Source of the DNA: UMGS946 sp048421225
GTDB taxonomy: Bacteria > Bacillota > Clostridia > Christensenellales > CAG-138
DNA: 17,047 nucleotides
Assembly: GCA_048421225.1 (NCBI GenBank)
Contig: DBFNRV010000035.1
Span: 1-17,047, forward strand
Direction of reading: 5' to 3'
Shown: piece by piece, positions 1-8,200 of the stretch
How the letters are laid out: each line of letters opens with the position of its first letter
How positions within the stretch are numbered: position 1 is the first letter of the stretch
The notes under the pieces: model-generated
Told to the model about the DNA's origin: nothing
Database searches by the model: none
Seen by the model: the letters and a program-made list of their open reading frames with translations, nothing else
Translations under genes and position numbers: made by a program

Positions 1-70
1 CTGTTTTAGCAAATATTAGATTATTTTATATATTATTGTAGAAAGTGCCTAAATATAGTTGTTATTTATC

Positions 71-99
71 TTGCAATAACCAGAACTATCCGCTATAAT
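71..99 (+). promoter_or_regulatory. Sigma-A-like promoter for the lipoprotein gene
   Basis: TTGCAA at 71-76 and a perfect TATAAT at 94-99 are separated by exactly 17 bases. Transcription would start near 106, giving a leader of about 190 nt before the ATG at 297. The leader can form small hairpins, for example CCGTA (120-124) with TACGG (138-142). The -35 box matches consensus at 4 of 6 positions. No other + strand gene lies between it and the lipoprotein. Confidence 0.55.
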
Positions 100-116
100 G
101 ATGCATGCGGTGGCGG

Positions 117-165
117 ATGCCGTAAAATACCAAACTGTACGGAGGTGGTTTTATAAGACCCGCGT
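117..165 (+). repeat. Composite motif, copy A (lipoprotein leader)
   Basis: This stretch holds ATGCCGTAA (117-125), TGGTTTTATAA (146-156) and, three bases later, CCGCGT (160-165). The same three words, in the same order and strand, occur at 9232-9268 upstream of the redox operon. In both places the TTTTATAA core lies about 135-140 bases ahead of a start codon. It could be a shared regulatory element or a decayed repeat; its function is unknown. Confidence 0.4.
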
Positions 166-296
166 GAAGATATAGAGTTCGTATATTCCAAAATCAGCAA
201 TAGCCAACCTGCACTTACGGAAGTAAGAATACTTTAAGTCAAATATAAAAACAATATTGATATCAAAAAATATCATTAACTACTTGGAGGTAAACA

Positions 297-590
297 ATGA
301 AAATCAATCGTAAGACCAGAATAATCAGTCTTGTATTAGCCATGGCGGTACTGGTAGCTCTTTGCATCACCGGCTGCTCATGCGACAACAAACCCAGCGC
401 GTCTCCGTCGGCAAAGCCGTCAGCAACGCCTGCTACAGCTGCCACGCCGACTCCGGCCGCCACGCCGACCGCTCCGGCTTCTACCGCGCCGACAGCGACT
501 CCTGCAACATCAGCAACGCCTGATGCTTCGGCTACACCTAGCACATCGGCTTCACCCGATGCTTCACCCACAGGTGGAACTAACGACTAA
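297..590 (+). CDS. Small lipoprotein with Pro/Ala/Thr/Ser-rich low-complexity tail
   Basis: This 97-residue protein has a basic N-terminus (MKINRKTR), a hydrophobic segment at about residues 10-25 and a lipobox ITGC with the modified Cys at residue 27. It should therefore be a signal-peptidase-II substrate anchored to the outer face of the membrane. The rest, residues 33 to 97, is almost entirely Pro, Ala, Thr and Ser with a few Asp, in loose PSA/ATP-type repeats and no predicted fold. A strong GGAGG at 286-290 sets the ATG at 297. The protein has no recognisable catalytic domain. The tail resembles Pro/Thr-rich linkers that span the cell wall, but here no domain follows it, so its role is unknown. 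It is monocistronic, behind a promoter at 71-99. The coding sequence is far richer in C and G than its AT-rich surroundings because of the Ala/Pro/Thr codons. Confidence 0.75.
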   Translation: MKINRKTRIISLVLAMAVLVALCITGCSCDNKPSASPSAKPSATPATAATPTPAATPTAPASTAPTATPATSATPDASATPSTSASPDASPTGGTND

Positions 591-663
591 TAACACCCAA
601 CTGAGCATATAGGAGCCAGATATACGGCGATAATTATGACAGTTTGGCTGAGCTGATATTGAT

Positions 664-681
664 ACATGGATTTTTCCATGT
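664..681 (+). terminator. Possible terminator hairpin after the lipoprotein
   Basis: ACATGGA (664-670) and TCCATGT (675-681) form a perfect 7-bp stem with a TTTT loop, about 75 bases after the lipoprotein stop. The bases that follow are only moderately T-rich, so this is a weak terminator call. The rest of 591-763 shows no gene. Confidence 0.35.
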
Positions 682-763
682 TTGGAATTTGTCTGTTGAT
701 CCGCTCAATTCGGGCGGCTGCAGCGTTGTGCGAGTACTGCCGACATGGTGTCAAAGCCATAGG

Positions 764-792
764 TTGTTAACTCCACTTGATGGTAGTATAGT
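764..792 (+). promoter_or_regulatory. Promoter for the structured RNA
   Basis: TTGTTA (764-769) and TATAGT (787-792) are 17 bases apart and match sigma-A consensus at 4/6 and 5/6. The predicted start, near 799, falls directly at the 5' edge of the paired structure that begins at 802. This placement is the main argument that the two belong together. Confidence 0.5.
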
Positions 793-798
793 CAACAG

Positions 799-964
799 AT
801 AATATTGAAGTAGGTCCGCCATAGGGCGGAGCTTAATCGGATCCCGATAGGCTTTTTATAGCCCAGCGGGCGGACTATTCTCTAGTTTGGTGCATTCCTA
901 TATGGTATAAATCAAATTGTGGTTTACTTCAATATCCATCCCCCGGACGTTCCGGGGGTTTTTT
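799..964 (+). ncRNA. Candidate stand-alone structured small RNA, unassigned family
   Basis: A promoter ends at 792, and an intrinsic terminator ends at 964, so the transcript would be about 165 nt. Its ends pair perfectly: ATATTGAAGTA (802-812) with TACTTCAATAT (925-935), 11 bp. Inside, GTCCGCC (814-820) can pair with GGCGGAC (869-875); the same TCCGCC (815-820) can instead pair with GGCGGA at 825-830, so two folds compete. A further hairpin uses 883-891 with 911-919 (with G-U pairs), and small hairpins lie at 836-848 and 850-863. The simplest fold is a three-way junction closed by the 11-bp stem. No + strand gene follows for about 8 kb, so a cis riboswitch is unlikely. Ends-paired RNAs with an adjacent terminator include 6S RNA, but I could not match the 6S rod-like shape or its conserved bubble. 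I do not recognise SRP RNA, tmRNA or RNase P motifs. Confidence 0.55.
940..964 (+). terminator. Strong intrinsic terminator of the small RNA
   Basis: CCCCCGGA (940-947) and TCCGGGGG (951-958) form an 8-bp GC-rich stem with a 3-nt loop, followed at once by TTTTTT (959-964). It starts four bases after the closing stem of the structured RNA. This is the clearest terminator in the window. Confidence 0.9.
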
Positions 965-1231
965 AATTTATATGGAATCTATAAGGTATCCAAGCGGGGT
1001 ATGGTCTCATTAACCTATATCTTAAGCGCTAATGTAACAGGTAAAAATCATAGTCAACCTTTGCCAGGCGTGTGCGCATTCACCTTCGGGTCGATTCAGC
1101 CTTGCCGAGTATTCCGGAAAAGGCGCTTACCCAACCTATATCGGCGTCAAGGCATACTAAACCATGAATGAAGTTAATTCAACCGTACAAGCCTAGGAAT
1201 ACTTCTCCTTCTGTTTTATCATAAGCGCCCA
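965..1231. other. Intergenic stretch with no supported gene
   Basis: No reading frame here has a ribosome site, and none gives a recognisable protein. A short open stretch (1038-1160, about 40 codons) ends in a plausible-looking C-terminal sequence but has no start codon or ribosome site; it could be a remnant of a lost gene. Confidence 0.4.
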
Positions 1232-1240
1232 TGCTATAAT
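1232..1240 (+). promoter_or_regulatory. Possible extended -10 promoter
   Basis: TGCTATAAT at 1232-1240 is a perfect extended -10 element (TGnTATAAT), without a good -35 box. A transcript from here would run toward the convergent ABC operon and reach the strong hairpin at 1310-1339 after about 90 nt. No coding sequence follows, so any product would be a short RNA. This rests on one motif. Confidence 0.25.
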
Positions 1241-1309
1241 ACTCGCTCAAAACCATGTTATGGCTTTCTCAATGATAGCTTATTTACCTAACGGAATGTT
1301 TTTCTAAGA

Positions 1310-1339
1310 CTAAAGGGACGCAAGCATGCGCCCCTTTAG
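1310..1339 (-). terminator. Hairpin after the ABC exporter operon
   Basis: CTAAAGGG (1310-1317) pairs with CCCTTTAG (1332-1339), continuing after one mismatch with CGCA/TGCG (1319-1322 and 1327-1330) around a 4-nt loop. It lies 54 bases beyond the stop codon of the second ABC gene. Neither side carries a proper T-tract, so it may be a Rho-independent terminator of weak type, an RNA 3'-end stabiliser, or the end of a short + strand RNA. Confidence 0.4.
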
Positions 1340-1393
1340 CCTTCGTCTTCCATATTTTATTTACGCTTCACATTTCGGTTCATCAGCACCGCA

Positions 1394-3196
1394 TCAAGCG
1401 CAGCTTTCCGCAGGCCCGCCGCCATTGAGCCACTCGGATTGAGCGTCCCACATCTCGCGGTAAAGGCCGTTATTTTTCATAAGCTCATCATGCGTTCCCA
1501 TCTCCACCAGCTCGCCTGAATCCATTACTGCAATCCGGTCGGCTATGCGGCACGATCCCAGCCTGTGGGTGACTATTACCGCTGTATTCTCTTTAGCTAT
1601 CTCAGCAAACTTTTTATATACCCTGGTCTCCTCAAGCGGGTCTATCGCCGCGGTGGGCTCATCCAGCACTATCAGGTCATGCTTTCTAAACAGGCCTCTC
1701 GCAATCGCAATCCTCTGCCACTGGCCTCCAGATACATCCACTCCGTCAAATTCCTTTGAAAGCATGGTGTCAAGCCCATTGGGATAGCTTCCTCCATGTA
1801 TGTCAACGTCGCCCTGTTCCGCCGCTTTTTCAATCCCTTCCATCTTTCTCAGATCCGCCATATGTATGTTCCGCCCAAGCGTCATCTTATATCTTCCAAA
1901 GTCCTGGAATACCGCGGAAGTATTTTTAAACATAATGTCTGGGTCCGCTTCCCTGGAATCCACCCCGCCGATGCTTACAGCACCCGAGGTAGGCGTGTAA
2001 AGGCCCATCAGCAGCTTCACAAGCGTTGACTTTCCCGCCCCGTTTGTACCTACTACCGCCAGCGTCTCCCCGGGGCGTATTGTCAGGTTAACGCCCATTA
2101 TGCTCTCCTTTTCGCTGCCCGGATATGTAAACCGTACATCCCTCAGCTCAATTCCACGGTTCACCTCGACATTCTTATCGCCCTCTCTTTCCTGCATTTC
2201 CAAAAGCCTTATAAGGTTTACAGCGGCGCCCTTTTCCTGGAGGGCGGATCCGACATTCTGCACGATCATCTCTTCCATCATGCTGAACAGCGAGCCTATG
2301 CTGGCAAATACCGCGGCAAACTGGCCGGCGGCAATGTCTCCTGAAAGCAGCGCCGTAATCAGCAGGTAAAGCAAAAAGCCGTAGGCTATAAGCGTAAGCA
2401 CCTTCATCAGCAGCTCAATCACCCCAGATTTGCGTTCGGCGCGCCATTTTTCCTTATTTAGCAGCTCAATGCTTTCCCTGTATAGCTTTCTGTAAAAGTA
2501 GAACGCGCCTAAAAGCCTTGTCTCCTTGAAAAATTGCCTGTCCCCAACACATTTTTCATAGTGCTCGACATGCCTGCGCGGCGAGGCGGATTTTTCCTCC
2601 AGCTCCGAAAACGCTTTGACCTTGACTATCTGGCCAAGGAGCACAGGAATAAATACTATGATGGGCGCAATTCCCAGTATTGGTTTAAGCGTATACAGGT
2701 ATACGCCCATCAATATAAAATACGGCAGATATCCGAATACCACCAACAGCAGCAATACAACGAGCACCGAGCCGTTCATCGCGCCGACCTCGGCCTTGTT
2801 TATCGCGTCCAGCATGGACGGATCCTCAAAGGCCGTTACCGGCAGCTTTTTTACCTTTCTATGGATGTGGGGCAGTATGGCGCTTTCACACCTTCTCCAC
2901 ATGTCCGGCAGCCACAGGTTGACGGCCCCGTTTAATAGCGGTGTTGCAAGAATGATGGCCAGCACGCCAAGGAACCACAAAATAGGCTCTGTATAGCTGC
3001 CGCTTCCTACGGCCACCTCAACGGATGTAAACAAATTGGCCGTTAGAATGGTCTGCCCAACCAGCAGCGCCATCATTAGCAGCGTTAAAAACATTAGAGA
3101 AAACGTAACCTTTTTATTCTCCTTAAAAAGGTATGGGGCAAAGCTTTTTATAACTTTGTATATCGATACGGGCTTTTGATCAGCGGCAGTTTTCAT
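1394..3196 (-). CDS. ABC exporter half-transporter (permease plus ATPase), second gene of pair
   Basis: This 600-residue protein has the exporter layout: a membrane domain (hydrophobic segments at about residues 32-55, 72-95, 143-168, 173-193, 263-285 and 290-305), then an ATPase domain from about 348. Walker A is GTNGAGKS (383-390), the Q-loop Gln is 431 in VFQDFGRY, the signature is VSGGQ (488-492), Walker B is LIVLDEP (508-514) with the catalytic Glu, and the switch His is 544. All ATPase motifs are intact. The start is set by TGGAGG just upstream of the ATG at 3196. It lies 47 bases downstream of a second ABC gene of the same kind, so the two probably form a heterodimeric exporter. The FQDFxRY variant around the Q-loop is shared by both proteins. 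The substrate is unknown; peptide or drug export is the usual role of this architecture. No peptide precursor gene is nearby. Confidence 0.88.
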   Translation of the reverse strand: MKTAADQKPVSIYKVIKSFAPYLFKENKKVTFSLMFLTLLMMALLVGQTILTANLFTSVEVAVGSGSYTEPILWFLGVLAIILATPLLNGAVNLWLPDMWRRCESAILPHIHRKVKKLPVTAFEDPSMLDAINKAEVGAMNGSVLVVLLLLVVFGYLPYFILMGVYLYTLKPILGIAPIIVFIPVLLGQIVKVKAFSELEEKSASPRRHVEHYEKCVGDRQFFKETRLLGAFYFYRKLYRESIELLNKEKWRAERKSGVIELLMKVLTLIAYGFLLYLLITALLSGDIAAGQFAAVFASIGSLFSMMEEMIVQNVGSALQEKGAAVNLIRLLEMQEREGDKNVEVNRGIELRDVRFTYPGSEKESIMGVNLTIRPGETLAVVGTNGAGKSTLVKLLMGLYTPTSGAVSIGGVDSREADPDIMFKNTSAVFQDFGRYKMTLGRNIHMADLRKMEGIEKAAEQGDVDIHGGSYPNGLDTMLSKEFDGVDVSGGQWQRIAIARGLFRKHDLIVLDEPTAAIDPLEETRVYKKFAEIAKENTAVIVTHRLGSCRIADRIAVMDSGELVEMGTHDELMKNNGLYREMWDAQSEWLNGGGPAESCA

Positions 3197-3243
3197 ATTT
3201 TACCTCCACAAACACATTCATATGGATCGTTGGATCTTAGGAA

Positions 3244-5043
3244 TCAGGCGGTTTCCGCATACCAGCTTCGCTGGCTCTCAAACATCTCGGCATAGAGGCC
3301 GTCCTCCTCCATGAGCTTTTCATGATCCCCGCGTTCAATGACGCAGCCGCCGTCAAGTACGTATATGATGTCGGCAAGCTTGGTTGATCCCAACCTGTGG
3401 CTTATAAACACCGTTGTATTGCCACGGCTTATATCCCTGAAGTTTTCATATACGTCGCGTTCCGCTATGGGGTCAAGCGCGGCGGTGGGTTCGTCTAGGA
3501 TCTTGATCTCAGATTGGCTTATTATGGCCCTTGCCATAGCGATGCGCTGCCACTCCCCGCCGGACACGTCGACCCCGTTCTCGTCAAGCTTTCCTATATG
3601 GGTGTCAAGGCCTATCTGATCTTTTAATTTTGAAAGTCCGGCCAGTTCAACCGCCCGCCCTATATTTCCATTGTTAGTTCCGCCTATATTTCCAAGCTCA
3701 ATGTTTTCACGCATCGTAAGCTGATATCTTGAAAAGTCCTGAAATACGCAGATAAATAACGCTTTAAGCTGCGCGATGCTGTAGGTGCGCAGTTCCCTGC
3801 CGTTAATCAGTATCTCCCCGCCGTAATTTTGGTACATACCCAGAAGCAGCTTCGTAATGGTGGTTTTCCCAGCTCCGTTCGCCCCTACAAATGAATAATG
3901 TTTTCCCTTTTCCAGGGTGAACGACAGTCCGTTGAGCACGTTGGCGCCGCTTCCGGGATAGGCGAACGTGACGTTTTTGAACTCAAGGCGCTCAAATCTG
4001 GGAACGCTGCGGTCCGGCATAAGTTCCGCGCCCTCCTGCTCGGGCATGGCCATGAACTCCGTCAGGTCCTTTGCATACTTTGAGTTGAGCACCACGTTTG
4101 CAGTATTTCGGGCCAGCTGCCACCTCATGCTCCCCACCATTTCGCTCATAGCCGTAAAAAGGCCCATGAACATACCAATGGTTATAAGCCCCTGAATGGT
4201 TGGAATAAGCAGCACCAATGCGCAAACCGCCGATACCACGGCCACAATCATCCCGCTCAGATTCATACGGAAAAACCACTTCCGCTGCTCGTTAAACTCT
4301 ATTTTGCGGGCCCGCTCGTACTCATCCCTGCATTCCTTGCTTACCTCGCCGGTAAAGTCGAACACCGCACGCTCCGCGGCATTATCGCGTTTAGCCAGCA
4401 CGTCGTGGAGATATTTGTAGCGCCTCTGCTCCTTCGATACCAGTTTCTGGGCCTCATAGGTTTTATTGCCGCCCTTCATGCTTGTAATGACAACTGGGAC
4501 TATGGCGGCGATTATCAGCAGGCCGGCCCACCATATCTGAGCTATGATGAGGCTAATGACGCTTATAAAGCTCACTATCATGTACATAAAGCTCAAGGTA
4601 TCCGCAAAGCCCATAAATACCCTGTCCTCTGGCGTCCTCTGGTCCTTGGGGGCTGTTACCCGCTCTACAAGATCCCACTTCCCAGGATCCTCAATGCATG
4701 TATATTCAAGCCTGGCCCGTTTTTCAAGCATATCGGAACGAAGCCTTGAGCGCAGCCCGTTGATTATACGCACCTTGCAAAAATCTGTCAGCCTCTTTCC
4801 AAGTACGTTAAATGCGGTTATAAAAACTATCATTGCTATGGGCACGACAATTTTGTCCATGCCCGCGGAGCCTTTGGCAATGGATATGGCCGTATTTACA
4901 AATTGGGCCGTTACAAGCGCTGTGGCAGCTGGTATGAAGGTCTGGATTATAATCCTGATGATATAAAGCAGCGTTGGAACCGGCGTTGCCCTGAGCGGCA
5001 GCCAGATGTAATCCAACAGCGTATACCTTCGGTGTTTAAGCAT
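3244..5043 (-). CDS. ABC exporter half-transporter (permease plus ATPase), first gene of pair
   Basis: Read from the ATG at 5043, this is a 599-residue exporter half. A longer in-frame reading would begin at a TTG at 5055, but GGAGG (complement of 5049-5053) overlaps that extension and sits 5 bases before the ATG at 5043, so I take the ATG. The membrane domain covers about residues 20-310 and the ATPase the rest. In numbering from the TTG, Walker A is GANGAGKT (391-398), the Q-loop Gln is 439, the signature is VSGGE (497-501), Walker B is IKILDEP (517-523) and the switch His is 553. Subtract 4 for the ATG numbering. All are canonical, so both halves of the pair keep a full set of catalytic residues, unlike heterodimers with one degenerate ATP site. 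It is transcribed first, from a perfect-consensus promoter at 5073-5101. The substrate is unknown. Confidence 0.88.
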   Translation of the reverse strand: MLKHRRYTLLDYIWLPLRATPVPTLLYIIRIIIQTFIPAATALVTAQFVNTAISIAKGSAGMDKIVVPIAMIVFITAFNVLGKRLTDFCKVRIINGLRSRLRSDMLEKRARLEYTCIEDPGKWDLVERVTAPKDQRTPEDRVFMGFADTLSFMYMIVSFISVISLIIAQIWWAGLLIIAAIVPVVITSMKGGNKTYEAQKLVSKEQRRYKYLHDVLAKRDNAAERAVFDFTGEVSKECRDEYERARKIEFNEQRKWFFRMNLSGMIVAVVSAVCALVLLIPTIQGLITIGMFMGLFTAMSEMVGSMRWQLARNTANVVLNSKYAKDLTEFMAMPEQEGAELMPDRSVPRFERLEFKNVTFAYPGSGANVLNGLSFTLEKGKHYSFVGANGAGKTTITKLLLGMYQNYGGEILINGRELRTYSIAQLKALFICVFQDFSRYQLTMRENIELGNIGGTNNGNIGRAVELAGLSKLKDQIGLDTHIGKLDENGVDVSGGEWQRIAMARAIISQSEIKILDEPTAALDPIAERDVYENFRDISRGNTTVFISHRLGSTKLADIIYVLDGGCVIERGDHEKLMEEDGLYAEMFESQRSWYAETA

Positions 5044-5072
5044 AAACGCCTCCAAAGTTTTACTTCAACGTT

Positions 5073-5101
5073 ATTATACGTCGCATAATATAGGTTGTCA
5101 A
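5073..5101 (-). promoter_or_regulatory. Perfect consensus sigma-A promoter of the ABC operon
   Basis: On the minus strand, TTGACA (complement of 5096-5101) and TATAAT (complement of 5073-5078) are separated by 17 bases, a 12-of-12 match to consensus. Transcription should begin near 5066, leaving a leader of about 20 nt. An inverted repeat TATTAT/ATAATA (5072-5077 and 5085-5090, 7-base spacer) covers the -10 box and part of the spacer, where a repressor could bind. Confidence 0.85.
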
Positions 5102-5262
5102 CAAATATTTTAAATCTCTTTCTATATGTCGAAAAATTGTTAGAGATAGCGCCATGTCAAAAAACCGGTAGAACATATTTTTGCTTATTTATCGCCATCA
5201 AAGGTAGAAACGTTACATCCATCAGTTTATCGTCTCAAGGGCGACCGCGCAATATCCACCGG

Positions 5263-8200
5263 TTATCTATTATCTACATTTCCGCCTATCCCGTCAAAAA
5301 AGCCGGCTTTGTCCATCTTTATTATTCTCCGCATGGAACAGCCGCGGAATTTTGCGTCAAACATGCATACGCCGGCATAGTCGCACCAGTCGCACGCGCT
5401 TTTGTTGTTGCCATAGCTGTACGGCGCCGCCTCCGCATGGCCGTTCATAATATCCCTTAGCGTCTCTATGGCGCGGCGCTTTGAAAAATCGACTACAGCG
5501 CGCATGCCATTGGAAGGCACCAACCCCCTGCCAGTGAAGACGCCGTCCTTATTCCGCCTCGCTTCAATGATCGAGGAAGCGCCTTCGAAATTATCCGTAA
5601 GCCCTATCACGTCAAGCTCGTTTACTGTTATGCCGCTTAGCCGGAATGCCTTTAGCAGCAGCTCCTCCAATTTTTCCTCCGCCTGTACGTCCTCAAGCTT
5701 CGGCTCGGTTACGGGCATATAATACATACCGGCGATATCGGCCGCGCAGCCAGCCGCCATTATGGCCGCCACATACAGCGGAAGCTGCAGCTTTAAGCCT
5801 AAAAAGAGTTCGCCATAGTCAAAGGCCATGCCTCCGGTCTTGTAATCGATCACACGGATATAGCGTCCGCCATTCCTTGACGCGTCCATGCGGTCAATCT
5901 TACCCGTTACCAAAAAAACCGTGCCGTCGTCAAGCCTTAATTCCAAAGGCGGGTATGTTCCCCCCAGGCCAAACGTTACCTCGCTTTTTTCCGGTTTAAA
6001 TCCTCCGCGTTTCATCTGCTGTACAGCCGCCCAGGCGGTTGCTTTGACCGTGCGCTTCATTACCGCGCATTCCGCTTCCGCCCTTGGCGATGAAACGAGC
6101 ACGCCCCTGTTGTGAGCGGGAACCAAGACGTCAAACACCTCTGCGAGCAGCCCTTCAACATCCTCGTACGTTAAAGCGTCAAGATCAATGCTTCTGTCGA
6201 TGATAAGCCGCATAAAACCATCGAGCGCTTCATGGTAAAAAACGCCCTTATCCGCCGAACGCTCCTTGAATTCCTCGCGCATATAGGCGCGCATTCCAAA
6301 GCGCATGAAGTGCCTGAAAGGGCATGAGTTGAACGTTTCAAACCTTGTGGCGCTGCCCTGCATTCCCGAGCCGTACATAAGCCTTGCCATATCCCTGCCA
6401 AACGGCTCGACATAGGGTGAAAAGAAAAGCGCCTTTTCCATATCGTTTACAGCGCTCCGGTATTTTGGGCTTGCCTTAAACCAGGCGTAAAGGCCCCTGC
6501 AGCTTTCCATGCTTGACCCCGTATCGGCGAGGCGCCGCATTTCCTTGGCCAGCATAGCCAAGCCTGCTTGCGGATGGCTTGGGACCATCCCGCCGCCTAC
6601 GTCCGTCTGCTCGTCTATAGTGAACAGTTCCCTAAGCCTGTCTATTACCGAAGACGGTATACCGCCGTTTACTCCGGCCGAAGCGGTATATGACAGCCAC
6701 AGCCGTTCCTTGGCCTTGCTCAATGCATTATATATTCCAAATACGTTGCCCGACGCGCGTTCCGCGCTTGTTTCCCACGTAGGCAGACCTGCCGAGCGCA
6801 AAAACGCAAGCTCGGCGTCGTTTATAACGCCGTCCTCAGAAGGCTTTTTCGGGAACAAGCCTTCACAGCAGCCAACTACAAATAATCTGCTGACAGCCAT
6901 TGCGCAGGTTCTATCGATATCGCCTACAAGCACTTGGTCGGCAGTGGTGGGGATTACGCCCACTTTGTATGCTGAAAGCCCCTCTTCGAGCACTGCCATA
7001 TACCGCCTTGTGCTAACCCTTACGTCGCCCATGATAGCGTAGAGCTGATCGAGCAGCTCTATTACCGCGTCCCAGGCCTGCGCGGTTTCCTCGGCAAGCT
7101 CAAGCTCCCCATCCTCCCGCAGCGACTTGACTATCGCGTTTAGCGATCCGTATACATCCATTTCACACATATACGAATACAGCGCCTTCGTTTTCTCCAT
7201 GGAACTGCCCGCCTGGGACAACGACCGGCGCAATTTCAGCAGGGGGTTGATCAGCGATGAACGCACATGCTCTATATCGGTACTGACGTCCGCGGCCTCA
7301 ATGGGTTCAAACAGCCTCGTCCCCCTTAACCCGAATTTGAGGATATGGTTTTCGAATTGTTCCGCCGAATCCCTGTCGATGTTCAAAAGCCCGCATTTCA
7401 GCAGTTCCAGCACGTCGGTCTGTGAAAATCCGTTAACTATGCATTTTAAAGCGCTTAAAAGCAAAACTGAAATCGGATGCCGGTCGAGCGGCCTTTTCAG
7501 ATCCATGAAAAATGGTATCCTATACCGGCGCATAGTCCTATTCAACAGCGGGGCATAGGTTTCCATGTCCGAGACAATAACAGCCATATCCCTGTAGCGC
7601 ACACCCTCCTGAGCGGCGTGGACTATTGCGTTGCATACGGCCTCCGCCTCAGCGCGGATCCCGGATGCGGTAAAGACCGAAATGTGGCCTCCGCCGCTCG
7701 AATACGGCGCGGGCGGCTGCGCAAAAAGCTCCCCTTCCATATGCGACAGCTCGGCCGAATACCCCTCTTTACCATTCCTTTCCATATTAACCATGCTTAT
7801 CCTGCAGCCCTGTTCCTCTCCAAGCTGCCGCAGGCGCTCATAGGAGCCGTATCCTGGAGTGAAAAGGCCCCTATCCCTGCACTTTCCGCTAAAATCAACG
7901 CAAACGGTTACCGTCATGGACGCCGCAATCTCCATAAGCCGTGCCAGCACGCGGTATTTCTGCTCGGTAAGGAATTCAAAGCCGTCCACAAACACATGGG
8001 CCCCGCAAAGCCCGGACCGCCCCATCCTGTCAATGAGCGAGTTTACAATATCCTCGCCATCCATATAGCGGGACGCAAGATGGCCCTCCACGCACTCGTA
8101 TAATAGCGCAAGATCGCAGAGCTTGGCGCTTAAAGCGTCTGGCGCGCCGTTATACTCCGCCGCTGACCTCAGCATGTCCGGCGTGATAAGAAACCGCTTG

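Noticed and set aside
100..177. A 25-codon frame starting ATGATG just after the TATAAT box
   Set aside because: The ATG would lie upstream of or at the transcription start, and there is no ribosome site.
799..964. Firm assignment of the structured RNA as 6S RNA
   Set aside because: The ends pair as in 6S, but the interior looks like a branched junction, not a rod with a central bubble, and I could not find the conserved bubble sequences.
1038..1160. About 40 open codons ending in a plausible-looking tail (FSLAEYSGKGAYPTYIG)
   Set aside because: There is no start codon or ribosome site, and it is too short to tell a gene remnant from chance.
917..1171. An 84-codon open frame on the + strand
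   Set aside because: It starts at a TTG inside the structured RNA, runs through the terminator hairpin and has no ribosome site or recognisable protein features.
3992..4279. Minus-strand open frame within the first ABC gene, and many similar antisense or out-of-frame ORFs in the large genes
   Set aside because: They are shadows of strongly supported coding sequences, with no ribosome site or family motifs.
5044..5055. TTG start at 5055 for the first ABC gene
   Set aside because: The TTG overlaps the GGAGG that serves the ATG at 5043.
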